Position numbers and translations under genes: made by a program. The notes below the pieces were generated by a model that was not told where the DNA came from, ran no database searches, and worked only from the letters and a program-made list of their open reading frames with translations. This document shows positions 1 to 8,802 of a stretch of DNA of 64,000 nucleotides, piece by piece. The stretch is taken from positions 12,566 through 76,565 of the forward strand of contig QALA01000065.1 of assembly GCA_003343565.1 (NCBI GenBank), read 5' to 3'. The DNA comes from Verrucomicrobiota bacterium (GTDB taxonomy: Bacteria > Verrucomicrobiota > Verrucomicrobiia > Opitutales > Intestinicryptomonadaceae). Each line of letters opens with the position of its first letter. Within the stretch, counting starts at the first letter, position 1.

Positions 1-673
1 CAAAGATTTTTCGGCCGAATTTCAAAACAGGACAATATTCGATTTCCCGAAAGGGGAAAGAATTTCAAACGTTCACTCCTTAGGCCGCGCGCCGAAACAG
101 ACAAAATATACGCAAGAATTTCCCGCGCTTTTTTGCCGCGAGAGGATAAAAAAACGATATTTTCAATTCCGTTGCCGCTCCTCAAAGCCGCTCCATTGTC
201 AGGTTCGGCACACCCCCCAGAAAAAATGCTACGCAAACGGAAACGTTTGCCAAATTCCGCTTCGCTTTTGCAAAATCAAATTTTGCGATAAACCGAATTT
301 TGCGATGCGACGCTTTTCAACCCAATGCGCAACGGACGCCGGCCGACTTTCCAAAATGTTTAGATAAAATTCGGACAATAAAATGCCGCCGGCACATTCT
401 CCAAAATGCCGCCAAAAATCCCGCGGCCAAACGGCGCCCCGCCCTTGCCGCAACGAACAAAATCGGATTCAAAATCGCAATAAGCCGCTTAAATTTAATG
501 GTAATCCGCCGCATGAAATTCGTCCTGCCGCAACCGCCAACACTTGGACGGCAAATTTGCCAAAGCTGAAACTTCGCGCCCCGAAAGGCTTAAATTAACG
601 CCCGAAATTCGGGGCAAAATCAACTCAGGCCGTACAAAAAATCCAAAAATTGCCTGCGATTGGCCAAAAAATA
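1..673. other. Intergenic stretch without a supported gene
   Basis: No reading frame here has a recognisable motif or a believable start; the open frames are short, overlap each other on both strands and are rich in Lys/Arg/Ala, as expected by chance in this composition. The 3' edge leads into the tRNA promoter. The gene to the left lies outside the window. Confidence 0.6.
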
Positions 674-701
674 TTGACAATCGGAACTGCCCGCGCATAG
701 T
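674..701 (+). promoter_or_regulatory. Sigma-70-like promoter of tRNA-Asn
   Basis: A perfect -35 box TTGACA (674-679) is followed after 16 bases by CATAGT (696-701), four of six matches to TATAAT. Transcription would begin near 708, giving a leader of about 15 bases before the tRNA. Position relative to the tRNA makes this believable; activity is inferred. Confidence 0.55.
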
Positions 702-722
702 CAAAAATATTATTAATGGTGA

Positions 723-797
<75 letters not shown>

Positions 798-804
798 TTG
801 GAAT

Positions 805-842
805 GGTCGCATTTCTTTTTTTAGAAGTGCGGCCTTTTTTTT
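805..842 (+). terminator. Rho-independent terminator of tRNA-Asn
   Basis: The 12-bp stem GGTCGCATTTCT / AGAAGTGCGGCC (two G-T wobbles) encloses a T-rich loop and is followed by a run of eight T. It begins 8 bases after the tRNA CCA end. Confidence 0.9.
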
Positions 843-1581
843 GAGAACATATGGTTTGCGTTTCGCGCGCGCAGACATTGGAAATTGATTTTGGCAAACA
901 AGTATCGCTACTGCAAAAAATCTACACCCTCACGCATGTTGAATACGCTTCGGTCGTGGATTTTTATTCCCGTTTCTTCGCGCGAACTCATTGTTTCAGT
1001 TTGCGCATGAACGGAGAGCGCAGACATTTGCGTTTCGAACGTTCAACCATTGGAATCGCCCGTTTTTCCGCCTGCTTAAAGGGATTGCGGGTTTTTTCAT
1101 TTTCCCGGCATGCGTTAATGCGATTTGCGCAAGTGCGAAAATTTTACGCAAATTTTTGGCCGATTCCTACCCGTCTTCACAGGCGCGATAAAGCCGCAAT
1201 AAAGTCTGCGCGCCGGCGCATGAAAGGAGGGAAAGTCAAAAGCCCGCGATATGAGCCGTTGGAACAAAACCGGCTTGCGCGCGGCGGTATTTTTCGCCCG
1301 TTGGCAGAGTTTTTTCTCTGCCCAAAAAACGACAATCGGCGCAAACCTCTTTTTTATTTTCGTCTTTTTCCTTCCGCATGCGGAATCTTTCGCGCCCCGC
1401 GCAAATCCCCGCGCAGACTTTAACGGGCAACGCAAGGCGCGCCGCACCAATCTCTACCGAATCAAAACCATCGCGCAAATCCCGACCGCGCCAATCCCGA
1501 ATTTCACAATGCCCCTGCGGCGCCCCGCATTCAGCCCGCGCAGCGCGCTTTTTCTACTTTACAAGCGGCCCGTTTTCAATA
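843..1581. other. Intergenic stretch before the polysaccharide operon
   Basis: About 740 bases without a supported gene. A frame open from 851 to 1423 exists, but its product is basic, has no domain or motif, and overlaps several equally long frames. The operon promoter must lie here but no convincing -35/-10 pair was found. Confidence 0.5.
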
Positions 1582-2976
1582 ATGAATGAATCGCATAATA
1601 ATATGTCTTTTAACGCGATAATAGCCAAAATTGGAACGCTGACAGCAATAATCTTTACTGTCCTTCAATGTATCGGCTTTTTGATAAACGCGCGCATTCC
1701 GATGGAGTCGATATTGATCGGCGCGGCGGTAATACCCATCAGGCTGTTTTATCTGTCAAGAATGTCGGATATCAGCAAGAATATGGCGCGCTATATCCTG
1801 TGGGTCAGCTGGGACCTTTCGCTGATAGTGGTGCCGACGCTCATGTTCGACTATTACACTGCCGGAACGTACATGAACATGAACGGCGTCACTTTCATGT
1901 ACAATGTAAGCGACGTGTCGTTCTGCATAAACATCGGCACATACACGATGATGCTGACGTTCCTGGCCTCGGTTTGGTGCAAAAACGAAAAGACTCCGAA
2001 TTTCGACTATTTTCTGAAGGCGTCCAAAACGGGATTTTACGCGACGATAGCCGGAGTCGTGGCGCTGAACGTCGTCGCGCTGGCGATAGTAAAGATTTTC
2101 GGCTTGGGAACGCTCGGCGAGCAGGCGGTTCTGCTGCCCTACAAACTTACCGCCATCACGAATTTCTTTGCCTACGGAATTGCGCCGTTCATTCAAATTT
2201 TCATTTTGGACGCCATGTGCAAGCGCAAGATAAACGTTCTTGTCCCGATAGGAATAATAATGGCGCTCAGCGTTCTGACGGCGTACGTATCGCTGTCGAA
2301 GGGCGCGCTAATCAAGCCGGTTGTCATCATAGCGGTGTACGTGATAATGACGAAGCGCCTGAGCGCCGGATTTGTCTACTTCAGCCTTGCCCTGTGCCTC
2401 ATAGCGTTCGTGATGGCGAGCTTTCTCGGCGCGTATCGGGATTCGAAAAAGACGATTTACAAAGAGAGTCTTACGTCCGCCGGAATGGGATATTCCGCAA
2501 TGGAGTACGTTCACAGGATATTCACCGACGGCCACATGTTCATAAAGCTGAACTCCATCATGGGGCAGGAGGAGCTCTTTAGCTCGCTGAAGCACTACAA
2601 CTACGACGTCACCGCCTTTCACACCTACGGAATCGACCAAACTCCGCACCACGCAATGCACAGCTCCGGCTGCGTCACTCTTCCCGGCGCGTACATGTTC
2701 GGATACCCGTTCTATACCTTCATCGTGATATTCATATCCCTGTTCGTGCTATATATCGATTACGGATTTCCGCGATCCAAGGGCATGCTGGCGTCCACGA
2801 TGATGCGCGTATTTTTCGCATATTATTTCGGAAAGTACATACTGCCGATGATGCTGCTCGAATTTTCGACAAAGCTTTACAACGGCGTCTATAACAGCGC
2901 GCTTTATCTATTGCTGCTGATACTCTGTTTCGTGTTCTACCTTAAGTTCTTCTGCGTAAAAAAGAGGACGGAATAG
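1582..2976 (+). CDS. O-antigen/capsule polymerase-like membrane protein (Wzy-like)
   Basis: A 464-residue polytopic membrane protein with about ten to twelve hydrophobic segments and a longer hydrophilic loop in the last third (an HTYGIDQTPHH region), the general build of Wzy-type polymerases that link undecaprenyl-bound repeat units in the periplasm. Sequence conservation in this class is very low, so the call rests on topology and on the neighbouring flippase, FrhB-like protein and pyruvyl transferase. The frame extends upstream to 1378, but that extension is Arg/Pro-rich with no membrane character. ATG at 1582, or at 1603, is therefore preferred; neither has a clear ribosome binding site. 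The next gene begins 5 bases after the stop. Confidence 0.65.
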   Translation: MNESHNNMSFNAIIAKIGTLTAIIFTVLQCIGFLINARIPMESILIGAAVIPIRLFYLSRMSDISKNMARYILWVSWDLSLIVVPTLMFDYYTAGTYMNMNGVTFMYNVSDVSFCINIGTYTMMLTFLASVWCKNEKTPNFDYFLKASKTGFYATIAGVVALNVVALAIVKIFGLGTLGEQAVLLPYKLTAITNFFAYGIAPFIQIFILDAMCKRKINVLVPIGIIMALSVLTAYVSLSKGALIKPVVIIAVYVIMTKRLSAGFVYFSLALCLIAFVMASFLGAYRDSKKTIYKESLTSAGMGYSAMEYVHRIFTDGHMFIKLNSIMGQEELFSSLKHYNYDVTAFHTYGIDQTPHHAMHSSGCVTLPGAYMFGYPFYTFIVIFISLFVLYIDYGFPRSKGMLASTMMRVFFAYYFGKYILPMMLLEFSTKLYNGVYNSALYLLLLILCFVFYLKFFCVKKRTE

Positions 2977-2981
2977 TTCCC

Positions 2982-4529
2982 ATGGATACGGAGAACGAAA
3001 CCGCGCAATTCCGCGTGAGCGACAACAACCGGAGAATGACGAAGAATACTCTGGTTTTGTACGTCAGGCTCATAGTCGTGATTGTGCTGAATCTGTTTTT
3101 GACAAGGCAGCTGGTGCTGATTCTCGGCATTGTCGATTACGGAATCACCTGCCTGCTCGGCGACATAGTGACCCTGTTCTCCTTCCTCTCGAACACCATG
3201 GCGATAACGACGTCCCGCTACCTCAACATAGAGCTGGGAAGGGGCGACTTGGACAGAATGGCCAAGCTGTTTTCCATATCCGTAATCGCCTACATAATAT
3301 TCGTCGCCGCGATTTTCATTGCGAGCGAAGCCGTGGGCACGGTCCTATTCTTCCACTACATAGACATTCCGGCCGAAAAGACGGTTCCGGCCTTCTATTT
3401 TTTCCAGTTTGCGCTGGCGGCGTTCGTGCTGAACATATTGAGCATTCCGTATTACGCGTTTTTGATTTCGGTCGAGAACATGGGGGCGTACTCATACATA
3501 ACCATTCTGGAAATAGTGATGAAGGTCGGGCTGGTCGCGCTGATGGGGATTGCGGGATTCGGAGAAAAGCTTCAGATATACGGAATCATACTCCTGGCCG
3601 CGGGGGCGGTAAAGCTGGCGCTCTATTTCGGCTACTGCAACATAAAATACAAAGAGAGCAGGTTCGTGCGCTACTGGAGCGTTTCTGACTTCAAGGAGAT
3701 TGTCGTGTTCGGCGGCTGGAATTTGTGGGGCAGCGTATCGGACATAGTGGTGTCGCATGTCAGGAGCATAATGCTGAACGGATTTTTCGGCTCCGTGGTG
3801 AACGCGGCCAACTCGATAGCCGTGCAGGTGTCCACGGGGCTGTCCAGCTTCATGGGCAATTTCATGATAGCCACAAGGCCGCAAATAATAAAGTACTGGG
3901 GAGCCGGTGACAGAAAGAATTGCATGAAGCTCGCATTCCAGTCCACAAAGCTGGGATACTTTCTCCTGCTGCTGATGATAGCGCCCATATACACAAACAT
4001 AGAGTGGATTTTGAAAATCTGGCTTAAGACCTATCCGGGCGAGACGGTGATATTTACCAAGCTCTTTATGGCGCAGGTGCTGGTAAACGCGCTGTCGCTG
4101 TCGCTGATGACGCTTGCGCAGGCGTCGCGCAAAATCGCGCTTTACCAGACGCTGATAGGCGTAATACTGCTGATGAACATTCCGATAGCCTATGCGGCTT
4201 TGAAACTCGGCTGCACGGCGCAGTTCGCAATTGCCATAAGCGTCATATTGTGCGTGGTGTGCCTGTTTGCGCGCCTGGCGGTGCTGAGGTTTACGATACG
4301 CCTCGACGTGCGCGGCTTTCTGGTGTCGGTTGCGGTAAAGTGCGCGGCGGTCACCGCGGCGGCGTACGCGGCGTCGGTTGCGGTGAAGTTCGCGGTTCCG
4401 TGGAACATTCCGTCGATGGCTTTGGTCGGACTTGCGGTTGCGGGAATAATTTACTTTCTCGGAATGGACTCCTCCGAACGCGGCGCCGCAAACGCGTACG
4501 CGGCAAACATAATGCGCAAATTCATATGA
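2982..4529 (+). CDS. Wzx-like polysaccharide flippase (MOP superfamily)
   Basis: 515 residues, highly hydrophobic, with about twelve to fourteen membrane segments starting near residue 25 and a conserved early region (TRYLNIELGRGD-like: TSRYLNIELGRGD near residues 76-88) typical of lipopolysaccharide/polysaccharide export flippases. Such proteins translocate undecaprenyl-diphosphate-linked repeat units across the inner membrane. It lies 5 bases after the polymerase-like gene and overlaps the next gene by four bases (ATGA), so the three are surely co-transcribed. The substrate cannot be read from the sequence. Confidence 0.8.
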   Translation: MDTENETAQFRVSDNNRRMTKNTLVLYVRLIVVIVLNLFLTRQLVLILGIVDYGITCLLGDIVTLFSFLSNTMAITTSRYLNIELGRGDLDRMAKLFSISVIAYIIFVAAIFIASEAVGTVLFFHYIDIPAEKTVPAFYFFQFALAAFVLNILSIPYYAFLISVENMGAYSYITILEIVMKVGLVALMGIAGFGEKLQIYGIILLAAGAVKLALYFGYCNIKYKESRFVRYWSVSDFKEIVVFGGWNLWGSVSDIVVSHVRSIMLNGFFGSVVNAANSIAVQVSTGLSSFMGNFMIATRPQIIKYWGAGDRKNCMKLAFQSTKLGYFLLLLMIAPIYTNIEWILKIWLKTYPGETVIFTKLFMAQVLVNALSLSLMTLAQASRKIALYQTLIGVILLMNIPIAYAALKLGCTAQFAIAISVILCVVCLFARLAVLRFTIRLDVRGFLVSVAVKCAAVTAAAYAASVAVKFAVPWNIPSMALVGLAVAGIIYFLGMDSSERGAANAYAANIMRKFI

Positions 4530-5764
4530 TAGACTTCGGCGACAAATCCAAATGCTGCGGCTGTTCGGCATGCGTTGCCGCCTGCCCGAAAGACTGCCTG
4601 AAAATGGAGCCCGACGCCGAGGGATTCCTGTATGCTAAAGCGTCGAACGCGGCCGCATGCATACAGTGCGGATTGTGCGAAAAAGTCTGCCCTATGCGGA
4701 ACGCCTCCGAATTTCCGCTCGCCCGTTTCGCATACGCCGCGATTGCGGGGGACGAAAAGGCGCTGGCGCGCACGTCGTCAGGAGGCGGATTCTACGTGCT
4801 TGCCAAAGACGCGCTGGAATCCGAAGGGGGAGGAGTCGTGTTCGGGGCGGCATGGGACAAGTCCGCCTGGCGCGTCGTCCAAAAATCCGCCGACTCGTTG
4901 GAGGGCTTGGAGGACTTCCTCGGCAGCAAGTACGTCCAATCCGACCCGAAAGACACGCTTGCGCAGGCGCAAACGCTGTTGAACTCCGGCCGCCGCGTCC
5001 TGTACTCCGGAACGCCGTGCCAAATAAACGCCCTAAACCTCTTCCTACGGAAGAAGTACGACAATCTCACTACGGCGGCAGTGGCCTGCCACAGCGTTCC
5101 CTCCCCGGCGGTCTGGTCGGTTTTTCTGGAAAACTGCCGCCGAAAAAATTCCGATTCCGACATAAGGAACATCAGATTCAGAAAAAAGTACGAGACTAAA
5201 TACTACGGAAAAAGCTGCATGGGATTCGCCGTGGAAACCGACGCGAAAGAATCGGAAAAAGCGCAGGACTATTGGAGCACTCCGTTCGGGAGAGCCTTTA
5301 TCGGCGACCTCATTTCCCGCCCGTCGTGCGCCGATTGCCCCGCCAAAGAAAGCAGGTGCTCGGCCGATTTCATAATCGCCGACTTCTGGGGCGCGAATTT
5401 TGAAGACCCGTCGCTGAATCCGCGGGCGGGGCTTTCGGCCATACTGCCAAACTCGCCTAAGGCCGAGGAGACGCTTGAGCGGCTCGCCGGCAAGTTTTCC
5501 CTCCTGAGGCGTTTTCCGTACGAAGCCGCCGCCAAGCATAACGAGGGAATCAGGCGCGCGCGCAGGCTGAATAAGGACAGGGACAAATTCTTCGCCGAAT
5601 TTGCGCGCGCCCCGAACCCCCAAGCAAAATACAAAGTCCTGCTCAAGTGGACGACGCCGCCGTTAAGAACCCGCGCAAAGACAGCCCTGAAACGCTGCAT
5701 TCGCGCGGTTCTTTTCAAGCTCGGACTTTGGAATGCCGCAAGAAAGCTGGCGGGCAAAAAGTAG
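4526..5764 (+). CDS. FrhB-like 4Fe-4S protein (coenzyme F420 hydrogenase beta-subunit family)
   Basis: 412 residues. The N-terminus holds two ferredoxin-type 4Fe-4S motifs, with cysteines at 10, 13, 16, 20 and at 45, 48, 51, 55, each ending in CP. The remainder resembles the F420 hydrogenase/dehydrogenase beta-subunit N- and C-terminal domains, including the late CADCP...C...ADFWG stretch. Members of this family occur in many capsule/exopolysaccharide clusters beside pyruvyl transferases, where their redox role is not established. No other F420 or hydrogenase gene is visible here. Start ATG at 4526 overlaps the flippase stop (ATGA), and the pyruvyl transferase starts 1 base after this stop. 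Confidence 0.85.
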   Translation: MIDFGDKSKCCGCSACVAACPKDCLKMEPDAEGFLYAKASNAAACIQCGLCEKVCPMRNASEFPLARFAYAAIAGDEKALARTSSGGGFYVLAKDALESEGGGVVFGAAWDKSAWRVVQKSADSLEGLEDFLGSKYVQSDPKDTLAQAQTLLNSGRRVLYSGTPCQINALNLFLRKKYDNLTTAAVACHSVPSPAVWSVFLENCRRKNSDSDIRNIRFRKKYETKYYGKSCMGFAVETDAKESEKAQDYWSTPFGRAFIGDLISRPSCADCPAKESRCSADFIIADFWGANFEDPSLNPRAGLSAILPNSPKAEETLERLAGKFSLLRRFPYEAAAKHNEGIRRARRLNKDRDKFFAEFARAPNPQAKYKVLLKWTTPPLRTRAKTALKRCIRAVLFKLGLWNAARKLAGKK

Positions 5765-5765
5765 C

Positions 5766-6893
5766 ATGAAAATAGGAATATTCACATTTCACCGCGCGCA
5801 CAATTACGGAGCGATGCTCCAGGCGTACGCGCTTCAGGAATTTCTGTCCTCAAAGGGCCACGACGCGGAGATTGTGGACTATCGGCCGGACTATATAGAA
5901 AACACCTACGCCGTTTTTCCGAAGCTCGAATACTACAAGTCCAAAACGCTCACGGAAAACCTGTGGATTTGGCTGCACTGGCCGTTCTACGCGCTGATGT
6001 TTCCGGCAAAAATTTTCAGGCGCAGGGTGTTTGAAAAATTCATATCCGAACATTTCAAATTGTCGGGCGAATTTCCGGCCTGCATGAAAACCGCCGGATA
6101 CGACGCGACAGTGTTCGGCAGCGACCAAATCTGGAATTTCAACATAAGCGGACTCAAGCCCGACAAAGTTTACTGGGGCGCGGAATTTATACCCGCCGGA
6201 ACCCTGAAACTTTCATACGCGGCAAGCGCGGGCGCATACACAAAACGCATCGCCCAAACGGAATCGTTGGGAGAGCTGCTGAACGGATTGGACGCGATTT
6301 CCGTGCGCGAAAACGAGCTTGCCGAACAGCTGCGTCCGCTTTCAAAAAAGCCTATAACAACCGTGCTGGACCCCACCCTTCTCGTCCCTCCCGCCCTATG
6401 GGAGGCGCTGGCGCAAGATCCGCGAGAGAAGGAGAAATACCTGCTCGTCTACGAAGTTTACCACACGCGCTCTACACTCGCCATCGCAAGGAAACTGGCG
6501 CGCGAACTCAACCTCAAAATAGTGCGCGTCTGGGCGGGATACCGCCCGGAAAATCCGCTTTCCACGGAGACGCAGACGTCAGTGCAGCGGTTTTTGGGAC
6601 TTGTAAAAAACGCCTCATGCGTGGTGACTACGTCCTTCCACGCCGTCGTATTTTCCGCCGTATTCAAGCGCGACTTCTACTACGTGTCGGACAACAACTC
6701 CTCCGAAAACAGGGTCGTGCAAATACTCGACGTGCTGGGGCTGTCCGACAGAATCGCCCCTTCCGACAAAAAACCGGCTTTTTCAAGCATCGACTGGGAC
6801 AGGCAAAAGCTGCGGTCGCGCCTTGAGCGCGAGCGCGAAAATTCCGAGGCGTTCATTCTCCGGGCGCTGGAATCACAAAAGAAGAATCCTTGA
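5766..6893 (+). CDS. Polysaccharide pyruvyl transferase family protein
   Basis: 375 residues. It starts with MKIGIFTFHRAHNYGAMLQ, the usual N-terminus of this family. The GSDQIWN motif near residue 117 and a late SFHAVVFSAVF segment match the nucleotide-sugar-transferase-like fold of polysaccharide pyruvyl transferases (CsaB/WcaK type). These attach ketal-linked pyruvate from phosphoenolpyruvate to sugars of surface polymers. ATG 5766 follows the previous stop by 1 base; an upstream in-frame ATG at 5733 lies inside the FrhB-like gene and is less likely. The acceptor sugar is unknown. Confidence 0.85.
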   Translation: MKIGIFTFHRAHNYGAMLQAYALQEFLSSKGHDAEIVDYRPDYIENTYAVFPKLEYYKSKTLTENLWIWLHWPFYALMFPAKIFRRRVFEKFISEHFKLSGEFPACMKTAGYDATVFGSDQIWNFNISGLKPDKVYWGAEFIPAGTLKLSYAASAGAYTKRIAQTESLGELLNGLDAISVRENELAEQLRPLSKKPITTVLDPTLLVPPALWEALAQDPREKEKYLLVYEVYHTRSTLAIARKLARELNLKIVRVWAGYRPENPLSTETQTSVQRFLGLVKNASCVVTTSFHAVVFSAVFKRDFYYVSDNNSSENRVVQILDVLGLSDRIAPSDKKPAFSSIDWDRQKLRSRLERERENSEAFILRALESQKKNP

Positions 6894-7018
6894 TAACCCG
6901 CCGATTTTTACGATGCTCAAACGAACGCTCCAAAAAATGAAAAACGCGCGGCGCGCGCGGAAATTTCGGTGCGGAAGTTTCGGCAGACGGCGCACCTTGC
7001 GCCGCATTCGGGCAATGC

Positions 7019-8029
7019 ATGAATAAATCCAAAGCGACAATACTGTCAATCCTGCTGTGCATGGCTGTCGCAGCGGCGGCGGGATTTGCGACATACAAGG
7101 CGTTGACGCGCTACTATGCCGACTTCGACAACGCGCTTTTCTACGCGCTTTGCGCCGCGGGCAAAAACGACCCCGGATTCTTCGAACGCGCCCTTCCCAA
7201 ATTCAAATCCGACTCCAGAAGGCGCGACGCCGAAATAGTGTCCGCAATATCAAACGGCGGCATTTTAATCTCCTCCGACCCCGCCGAAACGGCGTTTTTC
7301 AACCTCGCCGGAAGGATTCTGCGCGGCGCGCGCATCGGGGAGGCGGAACTTGAAAATACGGCGAAAAACGTTTTCGGTTCGAAAGTTCGCCGCATGGAAA
7401 CGGGGCTCAGGCTGGCCTATCTCGCGCTGTCGCAGCGCAGATTTGGGCTGGCCGAATCCATAGCCTCAGCATTCGACTGCGATTTGAACCGGCTGCAAGC
7501 AACCGCCATTGCGGCGGGGGCAAGATTGGCGGACCTGAAAAAAACCGCCCCCCACTACGCGCGCGAATTTTCCCTGCTGGACGCCAGCCTGCCAAAAAGG
7601 AAAAATCCCGACCTGGCCAAGAAGGCTTCCGACCGGCTTCGCCAACTGTCCGACGGAACGTACTACTTCAACAAATACCTTCTGGCGCAATGCCTCTCCA
7701 ACTGCGGCGAATACGGCAAGGCGTTGAACGTCCTTGAGGACATGTACCGCACAGCCTCAAATCCGCCCTTCAATTTCGCCATACACAGGGAAAAGGTAAG
7801 GACGTTTGCCGCAAGTTTTTTTGCGGCAAACGGCGACGAGGCGAGACTGAAGTCAGTAATGGACAACGCGGCAAGCCCGGAGGAAACCCTAAAAATACTC
7901 TCCGCCGTCGCTCCCGTCTGCGCGCTGGTCATGGGGCCGGACAAGGCGGCGGAAATCATATCGGAATATTCGAGCTTCGGAAGGCGCGCGGAAATGATGC
8001 TCGCCCCGCCCGCGCCGTCGCTGTTTTAA
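7019..8029 (+). CDS. Hypothetical membrane-anchored protein
   Basis: 336 residues with one N-terminal hydrophobic segment (about residues 8-26), which is either an uncleaved anchor or a signal peptide. The remaining mostly helical, Ala-rich part contains repeated short helix pairs that could be TPR-like but show no clear consensus. No catalytic motif is recognised. It lies 125 bases after the pyruvyl transferase on the same strand and may be the last gene of the polysaccharide operon or a separate unit. Codon use is like its neighbours, with strong G/C at third positions, supporting real coding. Confidence 0.7.
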   Translation: MNKSKATILSILLCMAVAAAAGFATYKALTRYYADFDNALFYALCAAGKNDPGFFERALPKFKSDSRRRDAEIVSAISNGGILISSDPAETAFFNLAGRILRGARIGEAELENTAKNVFGSKVRRMETGLRLAYLALSQRRFGLAESIASAFDCDLNRLQATAIAAGARLADLKKTAPHYAREFSLLDASLPKRKNPDLAKKASDRLRQLSDGTYYFNKYLLAQCLSNCGEYGKALNVLEDMYRTASNPPFNFAIHREKVRTFAASFFAANGDEARLKSVMDNAASPEETLKILSAVAPVCALVMGPDKAAEIISEYSSFGRRAEMMLAPPAPSLF

Positions 8030-8164
8030 CGCGCAAATCTCGAACGCCGAAACGCGCCCGGACGCCCCGCGAACTTTTAAATTCCGCCGCAAACCGCATC
8101 CACTTTCGCCCAATCCCGCTTTCGATTGCGCATTTAATTGGGCAACCAGCCCCGAAAGCCGCAG
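8030..8164. other. Start of convergent intergenic region 8030-8802
   Basis: The 773 bases between the hypothetical gene and the convergent efflux operon hold family-1 repeat copy A (8165-8426), a GC-rich hairpin (8660-8687) and the efflux operon terminator (8714-8736). No coding frame is supported. Confidence 0.6.
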
Positions 8165-8426
8165 TGTATCTTAAGATTTGATTTTGGAAAAATGAAGTAG
8201 GATTTGGAAAAAGGTTCTTGGGAGGGCTGTTGCAAGGGCGGTTCAGAGAGATTGTAAAGGGAGTTCAGTTTATATTAAACTTGGAACAGGCCGAAAACCT
8301 TTCCAAATCTTACTTCATTTGGGGGGGCTGCCGGCGCAAAAGTTTCCGAACTTAAATTCGTCCGACAAGTCCGCCTCAAAGCCTTTAAATTCCCGCCATT
8401 TCCCATCTCCAATCTCATCTTTCAAA
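8165..8426 (+). repeat. Family-1 intergenic repeat, copy A
   Basis: It begins TGTATC and ends TTTCAAA, as do the other copies. Internal inverted arms lie at 8190-8210 and 8300-8320 (20 of 21 bases complementary). It has a single ATTTCCC unit near the right end, the shortest array seen. The left boundary is a slightly diverged TGTATCTTAAG instead of TGTATCGTGAAA. No open frame runs through it. It sits between converging genes. Confidence 0.9.
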
Positions 8427-8659
8427 TATCAGCGGGCGGTATTCCTTTCCGAAAATCTTAAAAAAATGGGCGTCTGTCTCAAGCATTCGATTTTTCCCTC
8501 AAACCTTGTAATACGATACAGATTTTATCCTCCAAATCTTGCGATGCGATAAAGCAATATCCTCTATTTTTTCGAAAATAAAACTCCCGCGCGCAACGTG
8601 CAAGGCGTCCGACTTTTGCGGCAAACATACGGCAAACAAAGGCGGAATCTGTTTGCCCG

Positions 8660-8687
8660 CGCGCGTTCGCGGAACGCGGAACGCGCG
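8660..8687. other. GC-rich hairpin
   Basis: CGCGCGTTC (8660-8668) pairs perfectly with GAACGCGCG (8679-8687) across a 10-base spacer that itself contains another GAACGCG. It has no T run on either strand and its function is unknown. Confidence 0.4.
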
Positions 8688-8713
8688 AACATAAGGCATG
8701 CAAATATGACAAA

Positions 8714-8736
8714 GCCGCGCAAGCGTCTTGCGCGGC
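8714..8736 (-). terminator. Terminator of the efflux operon
   Basis: A perfect 10-bp stem GCCGCGCAAG / CTTGCGCGGC has a three-base loop and lies 67 bases beyond the efflux-channel stop. On the minus strand it is followed by TTTGT, a weak T tract. Confidence 0.6.
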
Positions 8737-8802
8737 CGAGCCGCCCTCCGGCGGCCTCCCGAACAACTCCGTTTCGGGCAAGGCGAAAAAACCGATTAGA
8801 GA

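Noticed and set aside
851..1423. A 190-codon frame upstream of the polysaccharide operon
   Set aside because: No motif, no ribosome binding site, very basic composition and overlap with equally long frames on the other strand.
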